NCBI GenBank assembly: GCA_021324935.1
Contig: JAJPIE010000003.1
Coordinates: 1-62,218, forward strand
Length of the DNA: 62,218 bases
Direction: 5' to 3'
DNA from: Acidobacteriota bacterium
Lineage (GTDB): Bacteria > Acidobacteriota > Terriglobia > Acidiferrales > UBA7541
Part shown: piece by piece, positions 1-8,400 of the stretch
Layout: each line of letters opens with the position of its first letter
Position numbering within the stretch: position 1 is the stretch's first letter
Translations under genes and position numbers: made by a program
Notes under the pieces: model-generated
What the model saw: only the letters and a program-made list of their open reading frames with translations
Database searches by the model: none
What the model was told of the DNA's origin: nothing

Positions 1-494
1 TTCGCCGATCCTTGGTCCAAGAATCCGAGGGGCGCGCGGAGCGGAAAGAAACCCTGCTTCAAGCGACCGTACATCCCCTTTTTAACTTCTTCTCGCAAAT
101 TGCGGCTGAAGTGTGAAGCGACAACGGCTTGAATGTCTGCTGACAATCGACCAGCGACAGTTTTCAAATCGACATTTTCGTTGGCGAAATGAATCTGAAC
201 GCCCGCGTCGACGAGCTTCCCCACATCCGCCCAATCCGCGAGATTGCGTACTCCGCGATCTATCTTATGAATGACGACGCCCTGCGCGGCCCCTTTTCGC
301 AGAAGCGCCAGCATCTTCACAAACATCGGCCGCCCCGCGTGAGAGGCGCTTTGTTGTTCTTCGAACCAGTGACTGATCTCCAGACCATGAATCGCGGCAT
401 ACTTTTCAATCGCCGCTCGTTGTTCGTGGAGAGACACTCCCTTTTCTCCCTGTCGGGGGGTCGACACCCGGGCATACGCAAAGTACGTAGCCAT
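1..494 (-). CDS. Serine site-specific recombinase, N-terminal part (cut by window edge)
   Basis: This is the resolvase/invertase catalytic domain of a serine recombinase, read from my own translation of the minus strand; the C-terminal DNA-binding part lies outside the window. The N-terminus carries the family signature YARVSTPRQ with the expected nucleophile Ser11 and Arg9. The second conserved block KIDRGVRN is at about residues 77-84, and the helix E region follows. The frame stays open to base 1, about 164 codons. The start ATG lies 12 bases after the stop of a small upstream gene, so the two are probably co-transcribed. Such enzymes integrate, excise or resolve DNA through a covalent serine-DNA intermediate. 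Whether this is a small resolvase or a large integrase cannot be told without the missing C-terminus. Confidence 0.88.
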   Translation of the reverse strand, partial: MATYFAYARVSTPRQGEKGVSLHEQRAAIEKYAAIHGLEISHWFEEQQSASHAGRPMFVKMLALLRKGAAQGVVIHKIDRGVRNLADWADVGKLVDAGVQIHFANENVDLKTVAGRLSADIQAVVASHFSRNLREEVKKGMYGRLKQGFFPLRAPLGFLDQGSA

Positions 495-506
495 GGTGTG
501 ACCGAA

Positions 507-728
507 TTAAGTTTTCAATGAATCGTTCGACCTTTCTTCCATAGTAGAACCTGGAATTCGCTTGTCAATCCGGGAGTGGAGCGTTTCCAGAGATTCGCGC
601 GCAACAATCTCGGCAGCGATTTGAAAATACTGCCGAAGGTGCATGACGGCGCTGTCGAGTTCGGCCTCGGTGAGCTTAGGAAATATCCTGCGCACTACTG
701 CCCTAGCATCACTTGGCTGTGTACTCAT
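507..728 (-). CDS. Small helical protein upstream of the recombinase
   Basis: A 73-residue protein with no assigned function. The frame runs further upstream to 974, but the internal ATG at 728 (MSTQPSDARAVVRR) is preferred because the upstream extension looks non-coding. The middle (FPKLTEAELDSAVMHLRQY) is predicted to be amphipathic helix. The stop lies 12 bases before the recombinase start, suggesting one transcript and a role with it, for example as a directionality or accessory factor. That role is inference from position only. No clear Shine-Dalgarno sequence is visible. Confidence 0.6.
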   Translation of the reverse strand: MSTQPSDARAVVRRIFPKLTEAELDSAVMHLRQYFQIAAEIVARESLETLHSRIDKRIPGSTMEERSNDSLKT

Positions 729-1000
729 TGGAAGGGTATTCTGGCCGACCGTGAATGATTCGAAAAGATAGGCCAACTTGCATCCGGCATCAGACGGTCC
801 AGGGATGGGAGTGCGCCACAAAGCCACGTAGAAAATGACGATGAAATAAATTTCACGCGAAGTTGTAGGGGGAATCCAAATGTATATGCGTCGCTTAGCT
901 CGTCCTGCATCCGGTGTCGGCCGTTTCTCCCTTACGCCGCATGCAGAAAGTTCCATCTTGGAAACAAACGACAATCAGGTACGTTGTATATGAAGCGGCT

Positions 1001-1393
1001 ATGAAATCGACCCCTTTGAAAATCATTGTCCCAAAAGGATTACGAACAGAGCTCCACGTTCATCGCATGAAAACGGGCCTGAGTTTGGCTGAAGTGGCCT
1101 TCCTACTCGGCTACCCTTCCGACGTTACAGTGTCGCGACACGCAACGAACAAAAGCGTGCCGCCATTTTTTATCGGGCTTGCATACGAAGCGCTCTACGG
1201 CTTGCCCGCGTCTAAGCTGTTCGTGGGGCTTAAGGATCAAGCTAAACTTTTTGTGGCTAATCGGCTCAAGCAACTTCTCGTGGAACTTGAGTCGCTCAAA
1301 ATCACTCATCCTGCCCTACCTGCGGATGCTGCACACAAATTGACCTGGATTTCTGAACGGTTAATTCAAATTGAAGAGAGCAATGGTCAATAA
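1001..1393 (+). CDS. XRE-like helix-turn-helix regulator
   Basis: A predicted DNA-binding protein of about 130 residues. Residues about 10-50 form a helix-turn-helix (MKTGLSLAEVAFLLGYPSD, then TVSRHATNKSVPP). It is followed by LAYEALYGLPASKLFVG, a pattern typical of XRE-family regulators in which the fold ends in an 'alayEalfg.p...lF' helix. The ATG at 1001 is chosen over an upstream in-frame start at 914 because similarity begins there. Its last codons overlap the start of the downstream RuvC-like gene, so the two form a coupled pair. It is transcribed away from the recombinase, with about 270 bases between the divergent starts. It probably regulates this island. Confidence 0.7.
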   Translation: MKSTPLKIIVPKGLRTELHVHRMKTGLSLAEVAFLLGYPSDVTVSRHATNKSVPPFFIGLAYEALYGLPASKLFVGLKDQAKLFVANRLKQLLVELESLKITHPALPADAAHKLTWISERLIQIEESNGQ

Positions 1394-1868
1394 TTCAATG
1401 GACCGTATCCTTGCTTTGGATCTTCGTGCGCGGCGCTATGGCTATGCAGTCCTTGACAGTGCTCGACAACTACTTGGTTGGGGGTACAGACGGCGTGGCA
1501 TTTCAAAAGATGATAGCGCTCGGCGGCATCTCTCAAATTTGGCCGCCCGGTTTAACTTTCAGCGGATAGTTGCCCGGCGGTCGCCTAAAACGCGCGTTAG
1601 TAAGAACTATGGAGCGCTGCTTCACGATGTTTTGGAATTCGCAAAGCTATCTCGATTGCCGATACATTTCATCGATCCCAACCCAATCCGCCAGTTTTTT
1701 GGGGGGAGAAATAAGTTCCAAATTGCGAACACGCTTGCGGAACGCTTTCCAGAAACTCGCCTGCGCCTACCCAAGGAACGGCGCATTTGGCGACCTGAGA
1801 GCGAATCGCAATCGCTTTTTGATGCTTTAGCCGCTGCTCTCTGCTTCCTGGAGAGCGCTCCTAACTAA
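1383..1868 (+). CDS. RuvC-like (RNase H fold) protein
   Basis: About 161 residues. The N-terminus (RILALDLRARRYGYAVLD) matches the first strand pair of RuvC-like nucleases with the expected aspartate. The C-terminus (SLFDALAAAL) matches the last catalytic aspartate helix. Between them is a segment (NKFQIANTLAERFPE) like that in RuvC-like partners of XRE genes. The central strand where an acidic residue is usual reads RIVARR, so one catalytic carboxylate may be missing. ATG 1383 is chosen because it follows a purine-rich GAAGAGAG; ATG 1398 is an alternative. The start overlaps the upstream regulator. It could be a DNA-structure-specific nuclease or an inactive binder of the island's DNA. Confidence 0.65.
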   Translation: MVNNSMDRILALDLRARRYGYAVLDSARQLLGWGYRRRGISKDDSARRHLSNLAARFNFQRIVARRSPKTRVSKNYGALLHDVLEFAKLSRLPIHFIDPNPIRQFFGGRNKFQIANTLAERFPETRLRLPKERRIWRPESESQSLFDALAAALCFLESAPN

Positions 1869-1878
1869 TCGAAGGCTT

Positions 1879-1957
1879 GAGTTCTTCCGCCGGCCTCTCA
1901 TCGCGACGCAGCCGAACACGGGCCGCCGCGCCAATCGAGAGGCCGACGAAAGAACTC
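1879..1957. repeat. Imperfect 21-bp inverted repeat after the RuvC-like gene
   Basis: Arms at 1879-1899 and 1937-1957 match at 19 of 21 positions (first arm begins GAGTTCTTCCGCC, second arm ends GAAAGAACTC), with a 37-base GC-rich loop. No T-tract follows on either strand, so a simple Rho-independent terminator is unlikely. It could form a cruciform or a long RNA hairpin. It begins 10 bases after the stop of the RuvC-like gene. Confidence 0.6.
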
Positions 1958-1982
1958 CTGTTACGCCCTCCCGGCTGCCGCG

Positions 1983-2366
1983 CTAAAGCCACGTCGTTCG
2001 ATCTGACTTCTTCATGTAGATCGATCCTTGTTCATATCGTAAATTCAATTCCTCCCTCCAGCGACTGAGCTCACGCAGGAAGTGAGGTGTGTGAACAAAA
2101 TCCATCTCGAACCTAAAATGTGAATCGCGAATTCCGTCATCGCGGTTCCACCCACGGGTCGGCATCACGGTATACCCAGAGAACATCCGCCGTATCTCTC
2201 GTATCGTCATTTTCCACGCGGACAAGCGCACTTTCTTACGAGTTCCATTGCTGTCCGGATTGTGAAACCGAGGGAGCTGAAGGGTAAGCGTGGAAAGGGC
2301 GGGTATATCCTTGTCCGCCTGTTTCGCCTTTACACTCGGCCTTTCGCGCTCTTCTATCGTAGGCAT
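1983..2366 (-). CDS. Conserved-looking hypothetical protein
   Basis: A 127-residue protein with no family I can name. ATG 2366 (MPTIEERERPSVKA) is preferred; it overlaps the 3' end of the upstream winged-helix gene by 13 bases, so the two are probably translated from one message. The C-terminal half is rich in aromatic and charged residues (MFSGYTVMPTRGWNRDDG, then HFRFEMDFVHTP), suggesting a small folded enzyme or binding domain rather than a shadow frame. It has no signal peptide or membrane segment. Confidence 0.55.
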   Translation of the reverse strand: MPTIEERERPSVKAKQADKDIPALSTLTLQLPRFHNPDSNGTRKKVRLSAWKMTIREIRRMFSGYTVMPTRGWNRDDGIRDSHFRFEMDFVHTPHFLRELSRWREELNLRYEQGSIYMKKSDRTTWL

Positions 2367-2941
2367 TCGAATTCCTGTCCGGCATGGTCCGTGTGTACCC
2401 ACGTAAAACTTCCGTGCAAACGATAGCCAATTTCATTCGTTACGGTTTCCTGCGACACCAACACAGCCCGCGGATCAATTTGCATCTGTGCTTCTTGGAA
2501 CGACAAAGCCAAAGCACGACGAATGCGCTCGATATATACGCGTACCGATGACCTGCTCACCCTACGCAGGAGGCTTCCATCTTTGAGGGCGTTGCACCCA
2601 TGCTTGCGATAGAACGGTTCCGATGAAAATGAAACTGAAATCTGAGCGGCACTCAAAGGAACATGCCTGTGACGGGCGAGTAGATCGAAGACAAGACGAA
2701 GTCCGAGTGAGAGTGGGAGGTGGACGTCATTTTCGCGCCCGCGCAAAGAAATCGCGGCTACTTCTTCTCCCGCTCCACATTCTGTTCCAGGGGCTCGAAA
2801 GCGATGCCAGATTGTAAAGTGCGGGATCGCTTCCCCTCTAGAAAGCGCGCTGACTTGACGGCTGCGGGCACATTTGGAAAGATCAAGGGGCTTGGACGGA
2901 TAGGCGGGCGTTCGGGTTGTGTCGGCTGGGCGCATGGTCAT
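2354..2941 (-). CDS. Winged-helix (OmpR/PhoB-type) DNA-binding protein
   Basis: 195 residues if the first ATG is used; the true start may be internal because the first about 70 residues look poorly conserved. The C-terminal half resembles the effector domain of response regulators. LRLVFDLLARHRHVPLS matches the first helices, SSVRVYIERIRRALAL the recognition helix, and NEIGYRLHG the terminal beta-wing (compare VRGVGYRL). No receiver domain is present. It is transcribed divergently from the 3128 gene, whose N-terminus has a similar domain, and its 3' end overlaps a hypothetical gene. A local transcription regulator is likely; targets are unknown. Confidence 0.55.
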   Translation of the reverse strand: MTMRPADTTRTPAYPSKPLDLSKCARSRQVSALSRGEAIPHFTIWHRFRAPGTECGAGEEVAAISLRGRENDVHLPLSLGLRLVFDLLARHRHVPLSAAQISVSFSSEPFYRKHGCNALKDGSLLRRVSRSSVRVYIERIRRALALSFQEAQMQIDPRAVLVSQETVTNEIGYRLHGSFTWVHTDHAGQEFECLR

Positions 2942-2954
2942 GATGTGCCTAGCC

Positions 2955-3008
2955 GCTCACCATCAGTGAGCGATTCGGCCGGGGACTCGAATTCCCCGGC
3001 CTTTTCTT
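2955..3008 (+). terminator. Double hairpin with T-tract (terminator, possible small RNA end)
   Basis: A 6-bp stem (GCTCAC/GTGAGC, 2955-2971) is followed by a perfect 9-bp stem (GGCCGGGGA/TCCCCGGCC, 2977-3001) and then TTTTCTTA. On the plus strand this has the form of a Rho-independent terminator. No convincing plus-strand protein gene ends here, because both neighbours are transcribed outward. It may end a small RNA starting upstream, or insulate the 3128 gene. Confidence 0.55.
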
Positions 3009-3127
3009 ACTGATGCGGCGGCTCTATTAGGATAGAACGCTGAACGGCACGGAGTGTGAACTGGGTTTTTGAACGACAAAAAGTCGACGAACGGTCGACC
3101 CGAAAGAAGGAACACCGCTGAGTCTAT

Positions 3128-4732
3128 ATGCTATTTCGATTCATTGAGTTAGGACCCTATTGGATCGACACAGAGGTCAATTCAATAACGGAAGCTGGCA
3201 AGCCACTTGATATCCCTCCCACGTTAGACCTCAAGCCTCTCGCGGTTCGCATCCTGATTCGTCTCATCGAGAAACACCGCCAAGTCGTACGGGTCGATGA
3301 CATTAGTGATCTACTTACCCAATCTACCAACGACGAAGACAGGCTGAAGGACTATCAAAACTACGTATCGATTCTCCGTAGATGCCTAAATTCCAACGAG
3401 TTCAAGTTCGACGATTTCATTCGCACCGTGTCAAAGAAAAGCGACCGATTGCAGAAGGGCGGGTACGAATTTGTCGGCGACGCCCAATTCCTCGACGACG
3501 CGGTGTTTCCCTCGTACGGCACGTTTTCGCAGTCTCCCTCCGACCAATCTGTCCCATTAACATTTACTCGCGACGTGATGTCCCACGCCATTGCAGCTTC
3601 AAAGCTGCGCCATTCGCAAGTGTATCCAACACTCGTCAAGTACTACGACAGCAAGGAGGTTCCGCTCTTCAAATATCGCTGCTCCCCTGTTCGAGTCCCG
3701 CTGTTCGTTCGTCGAGCATGGACTTCGCTGACCAATGACTCGATCAAAACAAGCCGGGATCCCGTCGATCATTCATTCCCCCTCTCAAATGAACGTGAGA
3801 GATTCTTCGCTCTATACACCGGTGTTCGAAAAGAATTAGGGCGCAGCGAGCTCTGGGATGGGCGGATATTCAGACTTACGAAACTCAAGTCTGTGGGAAG
3901 CAAGCTCAATCTCCATTTTGAGCATGGCCACTTTTTCGATGCTTTGAAGTACCAAGATTACTTGGATTTTGAGACAAGGCTCGCTTTGTCAAACCCAGCC
4001 GGGAGCGGCAAACTCGATGGGAAAGACTTGCGGGTCAGAAAGTTGGTCGCGTCATCAGTTGAGACAATCGAACGATTTTGCGAGTCCCAGGTCTGTGGCA
4101 TGGGAATCAGTAACCTGATTTTGTTTAGGACAAAACGCGGGACATACCGCCCAGCCATAAGGGCTCGCGGAAGACTGAGCCTCTCGGCAACGGATGGCAT
4201 CTTTGACAACATCGGCACTGGGATTTTTGACATCGCGAATGCAGACTCAAGAATCGACCTCGAATTCAAATACAAAGTGATAAAGGAAATCTACGAGGAA
4301 CTCTTTGACGGGAAAGAGGTTGAGCGCGAAATCCGGAACTCCGACCCGTTTTTCTTTTTCAGGAAGCCAGGAATCAGAGAACTCGTGGAGATGCTCGAAA
4401 CCGGAGAGGCTTCTTTCCATGTAACAGGCTTTTGTATAGACTTGCTCAGGCTCGGCCCTGAAGTCACGACGGTCTTCGTCGTGCAAGACTCAGGATACTT
4501 GGAAGAATTCGAGTCCAAGTTCAAGCTGAACAAAGAATATGAATCGGGGCCTTGGCTAGAAATCCCTTCCAAGATAAATGACGTAGATACATTTCTCGCC
4601 GATGAATTTCCATCCAATCCGTCTCATCCCAATCTGGGACTCGGTTTTGATCCCTCGAACTGGACGTTACCGGGGGCATTTTGTTTCTATCAAGGACTTC
4701 ATCTCGCCTCAGCTATGGGTTTGTTCCGATGA
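3128..4732 (+). CDS. Winged-helix protein with a Nudix-like C-terminal half
   Basis: 534 residues. The first about 115 residues look like a degenerate OmpR-type winged helix: LKPLAVRILIRLIEKHRQVV, then YQNYVSILRRCLN as recognition helix, then RLQKGGYEFVG as the wing. The C-terminal about 230 residues resemble bacterial Nudix-like domains of the regulator-associated type: LILFRTKRGTYRPAIRARG, a glycine-rich GIFDNIGTGIFD, a box-like KVIKEIYEELFDG in place of RExxEExG, and FHVTGFCIDLLRLGPEV. The canonical Arg of the box is Lys. A middle segment (about 120-300) is unassigned. It could sense or hydrolyse a nucleotide or ADP-ribose-like ligand and control nearby genes. This is inferred from motif shape and needs profile confirmation. 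It is in an island and has no operon partner. Confidence 0.5.
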   Translation: MLFRFIELGPYWIDTEVNSITEAGKPLDIPPTLDLKPLAVRILIRLIEKHRQVVRVDDISDLLTQSTNDEDRLKDYQNYVSILRRCLNSNEFKFDDFIRTVSKKSDRLQKGGYEFVGDAQFLDDAVFPSYGTFSQSPSDQSVPLTFTRDVMSHAIAASKLRHSQVYPTLVKYYDSKEVPLFKYRCSPVRVPLFVRRAWTSLTNDSIKTSRDPVDHSFPLSNERERFFALYTGVRKELGRSELWDGRIFRLTKLKSVGSKLNLHFEHGHFFDALKYQDYLDFETRLALSNPAGSGKLDGKDLRVRKLVASSVETIERFCESQVCGMGISNLILFRTKRGTYRPAIRARGRLSLSATDGIFDNIGTGIFDIANADSRIDLEFKYKVIKEIYEELFDGKEVEREIRNSDPFFFFRKPGIRELVEMLETGEASFHVTGFCIDLLRLGPEVTTVFVVQDSGYLEEFESKFKLNKEYESGPWLEIPSKINDVDTFLADEFPSNPSHPNLGLGFDPSNWTLPGAFCFYQGLHLASAMGLFR

Positions 4733-5155
4733 GGCGGCTCGGCCAAGGTCCAACTCGATTTAACTCGCTGTAGACGATTTTGTATCGGAGAAAGCCTTTT
4801 CATTCAAAGGGATTCAATCGCGTTCAACACGCGCACGACAACGCTTTTGCAGTGAATCACTTGTGGCCGGTAGAATTTCGCTGGATTTCAACAAGGCGCG
4901 AGAACTGCCTTCTAAGCAGAGGGTCCGAGTTCGGCTCTCACCGAGCCGTCGTATTTTCAAATATTTACATACGTATTCCGTTTTTCAGTCTACAACGTCG
5001 CAGTTGGTTTTGTAGCGAGGAACGCCGACTGGGATTTCAGTTTGGATTCGGTAGGACAGGACAAACATAGACTTCGCCGGATTTCACCGTCTACAAATTC
5101 GACTACAGCACTGTAGCCAAAAGACCAGAAGGCGCGGATAAGTGATTGAAAGGAT
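4733..5155. other. Gene-free stretch between island and tRNA
   Basis: No convincing coding frame on either strand. The only structure seen is a 6-bp hairpin (CGGCTC/GAGCCG, 4932-4948) followed by a short T-rich run, which may be a weak terminator. Confidence 0.4.
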
Positions 5156-5233
5156 TGGTCGGGGCGAGTGGATTTGAACCACCGACCTCCTGGTCCCGAA
5201 CCAGGCGCTCTAGCCAGGCTGAGCCACGCCCCG
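5156..5233 (-). tRNA. tRNA-Pro (anticodon CGG)
   Basis: The minus strand folds as a complete cloverleaf. The 7-bp acceptor stem is CGGGGCG/CGCCCCG, the anticodon stem-loop is CCTGG-TTCGGGA-CCAGG with anticodon CGG, and the T arm has loop TTCAAAT. The discriminator A and the CCA end are encoded (5156-5159). It reads CCG proline codons. It marks the boundary between the AT-rich island on the left and core genes on the right, but no second copy of its 3' end was found in the window. Confidence 0.95.
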
Positions 5234-5374
5234 ACAACTGGATGACCGCGGCAGACTGCAACCGCGTGTTCTTTTAGCCTAACACACCGCCCTATTCCGC
5301 GCCACGCTGCGTGGCAGGCGGTTGTGGAGCAGCCGCTTGCACGACAGACTGGAGCCCCGCTGGAACACAAGAAA

Positions 5375-5402
5375 GGGCCGGATGGTGGAAGCCATCCGGC
5401 CC
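5375..5402 (-). terminator. Rho-independent terminator of the TonB receptor gene
   Basis: A perfect 11-bp stem (GGGCCGGATGG/CCATCCGGCCC) with a 6-base loop, followed on the minus strand by TTTCTTGTG. It lies 21 bases after the stop of the receptor gene at 5423. Confidence 0.8.
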
Positions 5403-5422
5403 GGAAGAGTTACGCTTAGCTC

Positions 5423-8400
5423 TTAAAAGGTGAAGCGCAGAGACAGTTCGATGCGACGGGCAGCGGTCAGCACACTTTCGAAGTTGCCGAAGGCCGAACC
5501 GCTGTCGATGGCTGCGTTGCCGTTGTAGGTGATGGAACCCACGTCGAAGCGTACGGAGTTTGTGATGTTGTACACATCAGCGCCGAAGGCCAGCCGCATC
5601 CTCTCCGTGAAGTTCCATTGCTTGCGGAGGCCCGCGTCGATGTCGAAGTAACCCGGACCGCGGATATTGTTTCGAGAGCCCGTTTGTCCAGGGAACGGAT
5701 AGTCGAACGAGCTGACTGCGCTGCCGCTGCCGCCCGTGGAGCCGACAAAGACGTTCGGGTTGCAGGTGCCGCTGGAGCAGTTGTTGCCAACGCCGGTCGC
5801 CGGCTTCGGGCCGACCAAGTTAGCTTGGCCGGTAAGTTCCCAGTTGGTGGGGAACTGGAAGCCGTTGGAAATGGAGAAGGGCAGGCCGCTGGTCCAGCGG
5901 TAGAGGCCGGAAATCGTCCAACCGCCGAAGACGGCATTGACGAAACCGTTGGACGAGCTTCCCCACTTCTTGCCGTGACCAAAGGGGATTTCGTAAATGA
6001 TGTTGGAATTAATCTGGTGGGTCATGTCGTAGTCGGACACGCCACGGTTCAACCCGGGATCAAACGCGTTGATAATCTGGCTGGCATAGCCGAAATTCTG
6101 GAACAGGCTGATGCGTTCGGCGTTGGATCCCATGTCGAAGGACTTGGAGTAGGTGTAGTTCAGATCCCACGTTAGGCCATAGGCTTCTCGGTGACGCAGC
6201 ATGAATTGCCCGCTATTGTAATTGCTGCGGCCGGTTGAACTCCAGGCGTAAAGCGAGGCAAACTGGCTCTGATAAAAAGTGTTCGGTCCATTAACGGGGA
6301 AGTAAGAGACACCGGGGAGGTTGGCATCCGGGATGCCGCTGAGGTCCCAAACGGAGAGGGGGGTGGTCTCGTTGAGGCTTCCGCTGCAGAACAAGGCATA
6401 CGCAGCCACCAACGCACTGGAGGTGCCCGCGGGAGTTCCGCCGTTCACGCAGGAACTGGTGCCCACGCTATAGGCGCCACCGGCATGGAGCGGCTGCATC
6501 ACGTCTTGCCAGTATTGTGCAACGTTCGCCGGAACATTGGGGTTTGCCGCGAAATTCTGCACCGGCTCACCCGTGCGATAAATCTTGGCCAATGCGGTGA
6601 CCGCCTGGAAATAGCAAAGGCCGGATTTCGGATCGCAGAGGTTGATTGGCTGGGCGAGGTCGCGTTCTTGCAGCAAGCGGCGGCCGAGCCGATTGACGTA
6701 GGCGGCCTCGAAGGTGAACCCGCCTTTGAGTTCGCGCGTGTAAGACAAATCGAAGCCATACGCATAGGGCGTCTTCAATTTGTCGTCCATGCCCCAATAA
6801 ATCAGGAACTGGTTTCCCGGCGTGACCGGAAAACCTGGTGTCGGCGGCGGATACTGAAGTGACGCCGGCAGGTTGTTCGGGCCGGTATAGCGCGGACCCG
6901 TGTCCAGCGAGACCGTGCCTGGCGGCAAGGAACCCGACGTGACAAACCCAAACGACCCGTTCTGGTCGAAGGTGTTCACAATGCCTTCTCCGAAATGGTC
7001 GTAGTAAATACCGGCACCCATGCGGATGGAACTCTTGCCGGGCCCGCCAAACATGCTGCCCAGCAAGCCGGTGCTGAAACCAGGCGACCAAGCCAGCGAC
7101 CAGCGAGGTGCGATGTCCTTATAGTCCCAGCTCCAATACCCCGGCTTGCCGTTTGCGGGGCCAGCCAAGTCAAAGCTGAAGTTCGGGGAATAGGAGATGC
7201 CCTGCACCATGTCTTTCATACGGGTCTGGAAAAAATTGTCGAGGCTGATGTTTGGAGTGACCTCATTGCCGTTGGTTTCATAGGGGGGTTGCAGGAGAGA
7301 GTAGCGCACACCATAGGTCATGGTGAGGTTTGGCTTCAGCCGCCAGGCATCCATGCCATAGAACTCTACTTCGCTGCTGCGGAAGTGGCGCGGCACGAAG
7401 GAACCCTGCGGCAAGAATTGCCCGTTTTTGTTCTGGACGTAGGTGTTATCTTCTTCGGTAATTACGCCAGCGAGGGCAATCATCGGATAGTCGTAGGCGT
7501 TCTGGGCATTTGTCGAAACGGCTGGAAAGCCGAAGGCGGCCGGATCAAAACTTCCGCCGACATTCGAGATCCCCGTCGGCACCAAGAATCCGGTATTGGT
7601 CAGAGCGTCGCTGAAGGAGTTGGCGTCCGAGTTTCGGATATTATTGATGAACCGGTAGTTTCCGCCAAAGGTGATGGTGTGGTTGCCCTTGATGATGGTG
7701 AAGTCGTCGGTGAAGTTATGGACGGGAATGATCACATTGGTGGAACGCGTGAAGGCCGTTGGGTCATCCAAGCCGCGGAGATAAACACGGGGCAGATTGG
7801 AGACGCCATCGGTGCCGTAGCCTTCGCGAATCCAACCGTAGTGGAAGTTGTTGATCTTTGTGGGGCTGATCGTCCACGTCCAGCCGGTGACGATGCCTTT
7901 GGTATTGTTCAAATTTGTGTAATTAGGCGGCTGGCCGGGGAATTGTTCCACGTCGTTGCCGTGGTCATTCTGAAGTCCAAAACGCGCAAACAGGCGCTGG
8001 GAGCCGCTCTGGGTGATGTTGTAGTCCAACTTGGCAATGTAGGTGTCGTTCTTTAATGGCGCGGGCGACGAAAACGTGTAGCCCTGATAATTGTAGCCAT
8101 ATCCCTGTTGGTTAGTATTCGGCAACGGATAAGAATTCAAGGTTTTGATGACAAAGGGATCGATACCCGGACCCCAGGGGCAGGTGCCCGTCGTGGTGCA
8201 ATTTGGATCCATGGAGGCAATTTGAGGTGAACCGAGGACATTGTTCCCTGCGGGCACGCTCACCTGATAGGTCTTAGGATTGAATTGGGCATCGACACCC
8301 TGGACAGTCATTGTACCGCCAGGACAGTCGCTTGGATTGGCACATTGATATTCAATAATTCCTTCCCGCAACAATTGGCTGGGTACGGTGCGGGTCACCT

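Noticed and set aside
1877..2068. 63-codon plus-strand frame over the inverted repeat
   Set aside because: Low-complexity Arg/Ser-rich sequence and no ribosome-binding site; the repeat explains the region better.
5156..5233. tRNA-Pro as the integration site of the recombinase at the left edge
   Set aside because: No copy of the tRNA 3' end is seen elsewhere in the window, and serine recombinases seldom use tRNA genes.
6995..8056. Long plus-strand open frame inside the TonB receptor
   Set aside because: It is antisense to a clearly coding gene, has no family-like motifs, and arises from codon bias.
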